Assembly (NCBI GenBank): GCA_964564475.1
Contig: CAZMBM010000044.1
Span: forward strand, 1-16,052
Origin: CG1-02-35-72 sp964564475
Lineage (GTDB): Bacteria; Bacteroidota; Bacteroidia; Flavobacteriales; Flavobacteriaceae
Length of the DNA stretch: 16,052 nt
Reading direction: 5' to 3'
In this document: positions 6,264 to 14,100 of the stretch, one piece after another
Layout of the letters: each line of letters starts with the position of its first letter
Numbering within the stretch: position 1 is the first letter of the stretch
The notes under the pieces: model-generated
Database searches by the model: none
Told to the model about the DNA's origin: nothing
What the model saw: only the letters and a program-made list of their open reading frames with translations
Translations under genes and position numbers: made by a program

Positions 6264-8519
6264 TTAATTTTTTAATTTCTTTTTAAACTTGTCGAACTTG
6301 CTATCTACTTTTTTCTTAGGCCAAGTGTTATTGTCTAAATTAACATCGGCCGTGAGTAAATTGGGATCTAATTGAATAGATTTAATAGCCTTGTCAGAAG
6401 TAATTAATTTACTGACTTCTTTGTCGTTAAAGCGCCAAATTTGGGCGGGGTAGTATTTGTTTTCTACGCTGCCATCTTCATAAGTTATCTGGGCAACAAT
6501 TGGCATAACAAGACCACCGGGTTTTTCGAAGGTTACTTTATAAAAATATTTAGTACTTTTTAAAGCTTGACGCTCTTCTTTGCTAAAGTTTTTGGTTAAG
6601 TAGGTGTCTAATAGTTTAAAATCTTTTGTAGGATTTTTAACATTGGCCATTTCAGGTTTATAATCTTCACTGTCGGTATCCATCAAAAATATATAATTGT
6701 CTAGACTAATACCATAACGCTTTGCAACGAGTTTAGCCTGTTTTGTAGGCGTTGTTGACAATACATATTTGCTTACTTTTTTAATCCCAATGTCAACATA
6801 GTCTGTTGTGTAATACCATCCGCGCCAAAACCAATCTAAATCGGTTGCCGAGGCATCTTCCATTGTTCTAAAAAAATCGGCAGGGGTGGGGTGTTTAAAT
6901 TTCCAACGTTGAGCGTATGTTTTAAAAGCTTTGTCAAATAAGTCATGACCTAAAATAAGCTCTCTTAAGATATACAAACTGGCGGCAGGTTTTGCATAGG
7001 CATTACTTCCAAATTGATAAATATTGTTAGACTGACTCATAATAGGCGATATTTTTTTCTGGTCGCCATCCATATAACGGGTAATATTTTTTGGAAAACC
7101 TCTTGAGGGATAATCTTTTTCAAAATTAGCTTCGGCCAACATTTCTGTAAAAGAATTCAGTCCTTCGTCCATCCATGTCCATTGGCGCTCATCTGAATTG
7201 ACAATCATTGGGAACCAATTATGACCTACTTCATGGGTAATAACGCCAATCATACCTGTTCTTGTACGTTTGGAGTAGGTGCCATCGGGGTTGGGACGTC
7301 CAAAATTCCAACATATCATAGGGTACTCCATACCTTGTTGTTTGGCATTTACCGAAATAGCCTTGTGATAGGGGTAGTCAAATAAATGTTTAGAATAGGT
7401 GCTAACAGTATTGGCTACAACTTTGGTTGATAATTCACCCCAAAGCGGATTTCCTTCTTTTGGATATAAGGATTCTGCCATAACTGTTTTGTCTCCAATT
7501 TTAACAGCCATTGCATCCAATATAAATTTTCGAGAGGAGGCAAAAGCAAAGTCACGTACATTAACAGCATGCATACGCCATGTTTTGGTTTTATCCGAAA
7601 AGCCTTTTTCAGCTTTTTCGGCTTCTTCTTGTGTTACAACTACAACAGGTTTGTCATAGGTTTTCATAGCTTGCTGATAGCGTTTCCACTGTTTTCTCGT
7701 AAACATCTCTTTACGGTTAAGCATCAGTCCGGTACCGTCCAAAATATGATCGGCAGGTGTTGTAATGTTTACATCAAAGTTTCCAAAGGGTAAAGCAAAT
7801 TCACCACGTCCCCAAAACTGCATATTTTGCCATCCCTCAACATCGTTATATACAGCCATTCTTGGATAAAATTGTGCGATAATATACAAGCGATTACCAT
7901 CTTTTTCAAAGGGTTCGTATCCGGAGCGTCCTCTATTAGTTAAGTAATTATTAATATTGTACCACCATTTTATCTTAAATGAATAGGTAGATTTAGGTTG
8001 CATTGGAGTGGGAATATCAATACGCATCATTGTCCTGTTTACGGTATATTTTATATCGTTACCGGCAATATCTTTTACATATTCAATTTGAAAACCACCG
8101 GGAAAAGATTTTCCCATAAATTTTTCGACATATTGCTTGGCATTGTAACCAAAACTTGGATTTCCTGCCTGAATATCAGGTGTTTTAGAATCGGGTGCCC
8201 GCATATTTTGATCTAATTGTACCCATAAATATGTCAATACATCCGGTGAATTATTATGATAAGTAATGGTTTCTTCGCCGTACAATTTTTTATTTTTATC
8301 GTCTAAAACAATATCCATTTTATAATCAGCTTGTTGTTGATAATAAGCAGGGCCGGGAGCACCGGAGGCCGTTCTGTACATATTTGGTGTAGCCAGCTCT
8401 TGCTTTAGTTGCCTAAATTTGCTGATATTTGTGTGTCCTTTTTTTGCAGGCTTTTGCTCCTGTGCGAAAATTGTTGATGAAATGAGTAACAGTGCGAGCA
8501 CATAAGAGATTTTTTTCAT
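6264..8519 (-). CDS. Exported M1-family zinc metallopeptidase
   Basis: A 751-residue protein with a Sec signal peptide (MKKISYVLALLLISSTIFAQ, likely cut near residue 19). The N-terminal beta domain is followed by the M1 catalytic core: GMEYPM (396-401) stands in for the GAMEN exopeptidase loop, HEVGH (429-433) and Glu452 eighteen residues later in WMDEGLNSF form the zinc site, and Tyr508 in YAKPA probably takes the place of the catalytic Tyr of the YEKGA motif. All key residues are present, so it should be active as an aminopeptidase acting in the periplasm or at the surface. No T9SS sorting domain is visible at the C-terminus, which ends in a lysine-rich tail. It lies 64 nt downstream of a DUF6702-like gene, and the two are probably expressed together. 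The substrate is unknown. Confidence 0.9.
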   Translation of the reverse strand: MKKISYVLALLLISSTIFAQEQKPAKKGHTNISKFRQLKQELATPNMYRTASGAPGPAYYQQQADYKMDIVLDDKNKKLYGEETITYHNNSPDVLTYLWVQLDQNMRAPDSKTPDIQAGNPSFGYNAKQYVEKFMGKSFPGGFQIEYVKDIAGNDIKYTVNRTMMRIDIPTPMQPKSTYSFKIKWWYNINNYLTNRGRSGYEPFEKDGNRLYIIAQFYPRMAVYNDVEGWQNMQFWGRGEFALPFGNFDVNITTPADHILDGTGLMLNRKEMFTRKQWKRYQQAMKTYDKPVVVVTQEEAEKAEKGFSDKTKTWRMHAVNVRDFAFASSRKFILDAMAVKIGDKTVMAESLYPKEGNPLWGELSTKVVANTVSTYSKHLFDYPYHKAISVNAKQQGMEYPMICWNFGRPNPDGTYSKRTRTGMIGVITHEVGHNWFPMIVNSDERQWTWMDEGLNSFTEMLAEANFEKDYPSRGFPKNITRYMDGDQKKISPIMSQSNNIYQFGSNAYAKPAASLYILRELILGHDLFDKAFKTYAQRWKFKHPTPADFFRTMEDASATDLDWFWRGWYYTTDYVDIGIKKVSKYVLSTTPTKQAKLVAKRYGISLDNYIFLMDTDSEDYKPEMANVKNPTKDFKLLDTYLTKNFSKEERQALKSTKYFYKVTFEKPGGLVMPIVAQITYEDGSVENKYYPAQIWRFNDKEVSKLITSDKAIKSIQLDPNLLTADVNLDNNTWPKKKVDSKFDKFKKKLKN

Positions 8520-8539
8520 GTTAAGTTACGGTTAAGTTA
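8520..8539 (-). repeat. Tandem 9-nt direct repeat immediately before the M1 peptidase start codon
   Basis: On the minus strand TAACTTAAC occurs twice (8531-8539 and 8520-8528) with a CG spacer, giving an 11-nt period, and the second copy touches the ATG directly. It occupies the place of a ribosome-binding site, though no Shine-Dalgarno sequence is present. Confidence 0.5.
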
Positions 8540-8583
8540 TAAAAAATAAAACTACTTAATTTAAAAGAATAGTTTATTTGTTT

Positions 8584-9081
8584 TTAAAAATTTAACAAAT
8601 CTTTATCATTTGATTTGTTTAGAATCATTGTCTTTTTTTGGTTGTTTATATTGAGCTTAATTATATTTTGTTGTGTCTCAAATTCACGAATTAAAATATT
8701 GTTTTGAACAGCAATATTTTTAATATTAGAAATACTGTCTATTTCTATGTAAAAGTAAACAACATCATTTTCGTATTCTTTGCCTAAAAAAGAGTAGTTT
8801 CTTAAAGTATCATTGACTCTTACAATAAAATGGGTATTTAAATAAAAGGCTATAAAATCATTTGTTTTAGCGAGCTCCTTGCTTGTACCTAATTTAAATT
8901 CTTTTTTAAAGTTTGTACTTAACGATTTTTCCAAATCATCTATAAAAAGACGCATAGTAATGTGAAGCGACTTCTCTTGAGGTTTGTAATCTATTTGTGT
9001 TAGGCTAATGTAATATTTGTGTAGAGCAAATGCCATTAATGGAATGACGAGTAAAAGCCCAATTTTTTTTAAAAGAGTCAT
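8584..9081 (-). CDS. DUF6702-like small exported protein
   Basis: A 165-residue protein with an N-terminal hydrophobic segment (residues ~5-20, a signal peptide or anchor) followed by HKYYISLTQIDYKPQEKSL and then a MRLFIDDLEKSL segment. This HK-[FY]-[YH]-[VI]-S-x-T-x-I-x-Y-N/K pattern is what I recognise from the DUF6702 proteins of Bacteroidota, which commonly sit beside M1 peptidase genes. The rest is predicted beta-rich with no catalytic motif that I can identify, and its function is not known. The gene is 64 nt upstream of the M1 peptidase in the same direction and divergent from the Asp-box gene, with only 43 nt between the two start codons. A role as a partner or accessory of the peptidase is an inference from position. 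Confidence 0.7.
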   Translation of the reverse strand: MTLLKKIGLLLVIPLMAFALHKYYISLTQIDYKPQEKSLHITMRLFIDDLEKSLSTNFKKEFKLGTSKELAKTNDFIAFYLNTHFIVRVNDTLRNYSFLGKEYENDVVYFYIEIDSISNIKNIAVQNNILIREFETQQNIIKLNINNQKKTMILNKSNDKDLLNF

Positions 9082-9091
9082 TGTAAAAGCG

Positions 9092-9099
9092 TATTTTTG
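9092..9099 (+). promoter_or_regulatory. Candidate -7 element for the Asp-box protein gene (TATTTTTG)
   Basis: TATTTTTG matches TAnnTTTG exactly and lies in the 43-nt gap between divergent start codons, about 25 nt before the ATG at 9125. No -33 element is clear, and the promoter would lie close to the DUF6702-like start. Confidence 0.3.
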
Positions 9100-9124
9100 A
9101 CTTTGTAAAATTAATAAAATTGTG

Positions 9125-10435
9125 ATGCGCTATTTTTTTATTTTTTATTTTTTTGGATTGTTACTTTGTGAAAATATTGTTGCCCAGACAGCTCTTAAAA
9201 TGGTGTCGTTTAAAAATATTAAAATATTCGAACAAAGATTGGGTAATGGTTTAGGCCCTTCTGAACCCAGTATTTTTATAAACCCTACCAATTCTCAAAA
9301 TATAGTGGCAGGATCAATTATTAATTTTTATCACACGTCATTTGACGGTGGTAAAACGTGGGAAACAAACCGCTTGCAATCGCCATTTGGGGTTTGGGGT
9401 GATCCTTGTATTATTGCCGATACTAAAGGTAATTTTTATTATACTCATCTGTCTGACCCCGATGGTACCAATTGGCGTAGCAAAAAGATTTTAGACCGTA
9501 TGGTTGTTCAAAAATCTACTGACGGTGGTAAAACTTGGAGTGCCAGCACGGGTGTTGGTTTAAATTCACCCAAACAACAAGATAAAGAGTGGCTTGTAGT
9601 TAACCCTTTTAATAATGACATCTATATGACTTGGACTGAATTTGATAAATACAATAGCCATAATCCGAGGGATAAATCTAGAATTTTATTTTCTAAATCG
9701 CAGGATGATGGAAAAACTTGGACTACCCCTGTTAAACTTTCACAATTTGAAGGAAATGCACTGGATGATGATTTAACAGTTGAGGGAGCCGTTCCTTCGG
9801 TAGGACCAAATGGTGACATTTATGTGGCTTGGGCTTATGATGAAAAGATTTATTTTGATAGAAGCAAAGACTCAGGTAAGACATGGCTTAAGAAAGATAT
9901 TGTGGCTACCACGCAACCCGGAGGGTGGAATTTTGACTTACCCGGACTCAATCGAACAAATGGTATGCCTGTTACCGGTGTAGATATTAGCAAAAGTAAG
10001 TACAGCGGAACCATTTATATAAATTTTTCCGATCAAAGAAATGGTAAAGATAATACCGATATATTTGTTATAAAATCTACCGATGGTGGTAATACTTGGA
10101 GTAAGCCTATAAAAGTGAATAATGATACGACTAAAACACATCAATTTTTGACATGGATGAGTGTTGACCCCAAAACGGGCTATATTTACATTGTGTACTA
10201 TGACAGGAGTAAATACAATGATAATAAAACCGATGTGGTTTTAGCTGTCTCTACCGATGGCGGTAACAGTTTTATAAATACAACCATATCAGAAAAACCC
10301 TTCAAGGTGAGGAGTGATGTTTTTTTTGGTGATTATATCAATATAAATGCCTTTGATGGCCTTGTGAGACCCATTTGGACACGTTTAGATAATAATATAT
10401 TGAGCGTGTGGACAGCCTTAATTGAGACAAAATGA
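9125..10435 (+). CDS. Exported Asp-box (BNR / sialidase-like) beta-propeller protein
   Basis: A 436-residue protein (ATG at 9125; a GTG at 9122 is an alternative start adding one residue). A Sec signal peptide ends near VAQ (about residue 21). Six Asp-box motifs (S-x-D-x-G-x-T-W/F) are visible, counting from the GTG: SFDGGKTW 73-80, STDGGKTW 132-139, SQDDGKTW 193-200, SKDSGKTW 248-255, STDGGNTW 319-326 and STDGGNSF 377-384. Their spacing of about 50-70 residues fits a six-bladed propeller. Real sialidases also have an R-I-P motif, an arginine triad and a Tyr/Glu pair, and I see no clear R-I-P segment, so sialidase activity is not supported. No T9SS sorting domain is present. It is joined to the PepE-like gene by an ATGA overlap. 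Function unknown. Confidence 0.75.
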   Translation: MRYFFIFYFFGLLLCENIVAQTALKMVSFKNIKIFEQRLGNGLGPSEPSIFINPTNSQNIVAGSIINFYHTSFDGGKTWETNRLQSPFGVWGDPCIIADTKGNFYYTHLSDPDGTNWRSKKILDRMVVQKSTDGGKTWSASTGVGLNSPKQQDKEWLVVNPFNNDIYMTWTEFDKYNSHNPRDKSRILFSKSQDDGKTWTTPVKLSQFEGNALDDDLTVEGAVPSVGPNGDIYVAWAYDEKIYFDRSKDSGKTWLKKDIVATTQPGGWNFDLPGLNRTNGMPVTGVDISKSKYSGTIYINFSDQRNGKDNTDIFVIKSTDGGNTWSKPIKVNNDTTKTHQFLTWMSVDPKTGYIYIVYYDRSKYNDNKTDVVLAVSTDGGNSFINTTISEKPFKVRSDVFFGDYININAFDGLVRPIWTRLDNNILSVWTALIETK

Positions 10436-11139
10436 AAAAATTAATTATCGCCAGTACATCTACCGTTTATGGAAGCGATTATTTGGACTATTTATTACCT
10501 GAAATCAAAGATTTTTTTAAAGATATTTCTGAAATTGTTTTTATACCCTATGCACAACCCAGTGGCATAAGTTACGACGCTTACACAATCTTAGCAAAAA
10601 AGGCCTTTGATAAAGTAGATATTAAAATTAAAGGGCTTCACGAATTTGATAAACCACAATTTGGGTTAAAAAATGCAAAAGGTATTTTTGTAGGTGGAGG
10701 CAATACCTTTTTACTGGTATCTACTTTGTACAAATACAATTTAATGGCTGTTTTAAAAAATGTTATTGAGAAGGGAACACCCTATTTAGGAACAAGTGCC
10801 GGAAGTAATATTTGTGGTCCTAGTATGCAAACATCCAATGATATGCCTATTATTTATCCACCTAGTTTTGAAACTTTGGCTGTGATACCTTTTAATATAA
10901 ACCCTCATTATTTAGATACCGATTTAAATTCGAAACACAAAGGTGAAACACGTGAAACACGTATAAAAGAGTATCATACATTAAATGATGTTCCTGTATT
11001 GGGATTGCGAGAGGGTAGTTGGTTAGAAGTTAAAGACGATTTAATAATCTTAAAGGGGACTTTAAAAGCACGCCTTTTTATCAAAAATAAACTACCAAAG
11101 GAGCTGCCTATAAATGCACATTTAAATGATTATATATAA
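10432..11139 (+). CDS. pepE: Peptidase E-like serine dipeptidase (family S51)
   Basis: A 235-residue cytoplasmic protein without a signal peptide, of usual length for peptidase E, an alpha-aspartyl dipeptidase that cuts Asp-X dipeptides. FVGGGNTFLLV (residues 86-96) and YLGTSAGSNICGPSMQTSNDMPI (118-140) are typical S51 blocks. Ser122 in the TSAG nucleophile elbow, His159 in NPHYLD and Glu172 in KGETRE are in the right order for the catalytic triad (aligned by eye with the Salmonella enzyme, so Glu172 is less certain). The start codon lies inside the ATGA overlap with the Asp-box gene, which suggests translational coupling of an exported protein to a cytosolic peptidase. A strong hairpin follows the stop codon directly. 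Confidence 0.87.
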   Translation: MKKLIIASTSTVYGSDYLDYLLPEIKDFFKDISEIVFIPYAQPSGISYDAYTILAKKAFDKVDIKIKGLHEFDKPQFGLKNAKGIFVGGGNTFLLVSTLYKYNLMAVLKNVIEKGTPYLGTSAGSNICGPSMQTSNDMPIIYPPSFETLAVIPFNINPHYLDTDLNSKHKGETRETRIKEYHTLNDVPVLGLREGSWLEVKDDLIILKGTLKARLFIKNKLPKELPINAHLNDYI

Positions 11140-11170
11140 AAAAGAGGGCTTTTTATTAAGCCCTCTTTTT
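11139..11170. terminator. Bidirectional hairpin terminator between pepE and the giant surface-protein gene
   Basis: AAAAAGAGGGCTT and AAGCCCTCTTTTT form a perfect 13-bp stem with a 6-nt loop (TTTATT). A GC-rich core and T runs on both strands make a classic two-way intrinsic terminator for these convergent genes. The stem starts at the last base of the pepE stop codon. Confidence 0.88.
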
Positions 11171-11187
11171 AGTTAATTGATTAATAT

Positions 11188-14100
11188 TTATTTGTTTATA
11201 AATATTTTTTTAGACACAACACCTTTATCTGTATTGAGATTTACCATGTAAACACCATTGCTTATAGCCTTAAGAGGTAATCTAATTTCATTGGCATCTT
11301 CTACAGACTTCCAATAATAAGCCGTTTGACCTAAGACATTATACAAAGTTACATTTTGGATGCTAAGGTTGTTTTTACGAATTACAACTTCAGATGTGGT
11401 ATTGTCAAAATAAAGTACTACACTATTTTCAAGTAAATCATCCACACCAAGTGTTGTTTCATTACCAAATGTAAGGAAGAAACGGTTTTGATAAGTGCCT
11501 GCATCCAGATATAAAGTTTTAACACCATTAGAAATGTTGTAGAATCTGCGTTTTAAGACATCTTTTATAAAAATAGTTCCGTTAATTTTAGCACTGTTAT
11601 CAACCATAAAGTTGACGTTTCCTCCGGTAGCCATAACTATTTCTATAGGAATTTGAACAGTATTTTCGAATGTACCTAAGCCGGCAATGGCATATTTAGT
11701 AGCATCACCGTCAAATTTAAAGTACATGTCTGTTGGTTGTAAATCAAACATATAACTGTCATATCCTTTTTCCTTAGCTTTAGAGTTTCCTTCTTTAAAA
11801 TTAACACCAATTTGGCGGTGAATATATTTACCATCGGGATCTTGGTATTCAAAGCCTAATTTGAGTTGTGGTAATAAATCTTGTTGCTCAGGTGGTAAAA
11901 TCGTATTGGTATTATCGGTACCGGTAGATTTGCTTTGTCCTAGAGTTGTGGTATCTTCCCCTTTAGTTTTAAAGAAGAAGGAGTTTAAACCATCAATAAC
12001 CTGTACAGCCCTTTGGGCATTATTAAAGGTAATGGTACCCCCTGTACTACTTGTCACAAAGAATCCTTGCGCCACAGGAACATATCTTCCTGGCGCATGA
12101 TAAATACCGGTTCCCAGACCTGCAGTTCCTGTAACATCTGTGTTGGCGGCCACGCCCATACCCAAATTCCTCATACCATAACCACCTACATATCCCGCAA
12201 GGATATGATCGCCTGAATCACCAAGCATTTCCCAAAAATACAGGGTGCCATCAATTGAATTTTGATTGTCGGTAATAAATTGGTCGGCATCTAAAGCTGA
12301 AGGATATGGATTGCCGACTAAACTTAAGGCGCCTGCATTTATTACAGAAGTGTAGTCACCATCGTTAGGTGTTCCTATAAAAGTATAGTTCTGTGTACCA
12401 CCGCCGGGACCTTTCATAATAAAAGCTTGAGGGGGTGTTATTTTAAATGTTTCCCACTGGTGTGTCCATGCAGATGCATCTGTGCCATTGGTATAGGTAA
12501 AAATCCAAAAATTAGCAATTGTTATCGGACTTGTTCTGGCTCCATCCAAAGAGGCAAGAGTTCCGTCATAATTATTGAAAGTAATGTTTGGCGGATTGCT
12601 TTTTTCTGAAGTCGGAATTGTACCGTCTTTTATGATATTCATTAAAGAATACGTATTTGAACCAACTTCTACAACTGGTGATGACCAATAATTATAACGA
12701 TAGGTTGTTGTGGTTGTTCCTAATTGGTCGATATAGAGCTTTCCGGTACCTGTTACCTGTGATGTTCCTGTGTGTTTTTGAACCAATTGCGCATTACCAA
12801 TCATTCTCATCTCACCATCTATTAATAGCTGATTTTGGATGGTGAGTGATTGGTTATTATTAACTACAAGTTTAGAATTAGATTTTATCCATGCACACCC
12901 TACGTTAGCCGGAGCATTAATAAAGCCATTTGTTAAAGAGGTTTGTGCATCTACAATTAATAATTTAGCAGAATCATTTTGTGCATCCGGGGCACCCCCA
13001 ACACCCGAACCACCAGTCCAAGAGGCGGTATCGCCACTCCAAACAATACCGTTTAGTTCGGTATAGGTTAAATATTTGGTTCCGTTAAAGTCGTAAGAAA
13101 CAGAATATTCGGGTGTTCCATTTATGGTTTCTAGAGTGACAGGAATGTATTCTACATTTGTTGTAAAAGCCGCATCGTCGGCTATTTTCAATAGTTTTAT
13201 TGTAGCAGGTGTATTTAACAGGCCATCAATAGTAGCTGCTGTAGCTGCTATTTTAACGGTACCTACAGTCCCTGTTTCTACAACTTTCCATGTTCGATTC
13301 AGTGTTTTTTCAGGAGAACAAAGCAAGGTAGCTGTAGTTGTACCAAGCGCTACAGTTCCGTTATTACCCCAAGCTAAGAAATCGTTTGTGGCTAAAAATG
13401 TATTTGTGTTTGAGGCGTTATCCGCCGCAATAGTTCCCAAACCTATTGTGATTAAAGCATCTGAATTAATAGATTTTGACTGCTTTTGGTTAAACACACC
13501 TGTGGTATTATCGCGACCAATGACGGCGACATCGTTGTGGAAAGCACTATTGGCTGTATAATCCCATGGTTTTGTAACACCATCGGCAGCCACATAATCA
13601 CCTTCAACAATAGTGGCATTGTTATTTGTAGGATCTAAAGTAATACCATACTTCATAGCCAAATAAGATTCAATACGTTGTTGGTCTAAAGCCGTGGGTA
13701 TACTATTCATAACAATAACTTCGGCAATTTCACCGTTCATATAATCTCTTGTACCATCTCTTGTTCCAATAAACATTGTATTATTATTGCCGGTAGTCGC
13801 AGCAGAGACTACATTATTAGAAATTAACAAGAGGCCATCTTTGTAAATTGCTTTATTTGTTCCAGATGAGCCTGTTGTTCCAAGGCTAGAACTTGACGTC
13901 CAAATATTATACTGGTTTGCTGTTTGCGAAGCAAGCGCTTCAATTCTCTGATCGCTAACTCTATATCTAAAATCACCTGAAGTGTTACTCATTCTTATTT
14001 CGAGTCTTCCATTATTTAAACTTTCTCTTAAAATATACGTCCTTGCTAAGCCATTAAATCTATGAACGCTAAATGACCAAACATCATCAGCAGCATTTAC

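Noticed and set aside
9125..9190. Lipoprotein signal (LLLC) in the Asp-box protein
   Set aside because: The residue before Cys is Leu rather than Gly, Ala or Ser, and a better ordinary signal peptidase site (VAQ) follows.
9125..10435. Functional exo-sialidase
   Set aside because: Asp boxes are shared by many beta-propellers, and I could not find a sialidase R-I-P motif or a credible Tyr/Glu active-site pair by eye.
13124..13561. Possible plus-strand gene opposite the giant surface protein
   Set aside because: Its translation has no recognisable family pattern and lies wholly antisense to a well-supported coding frame. The same applies to 4814-5263, 7399-7793 and similar open frames.
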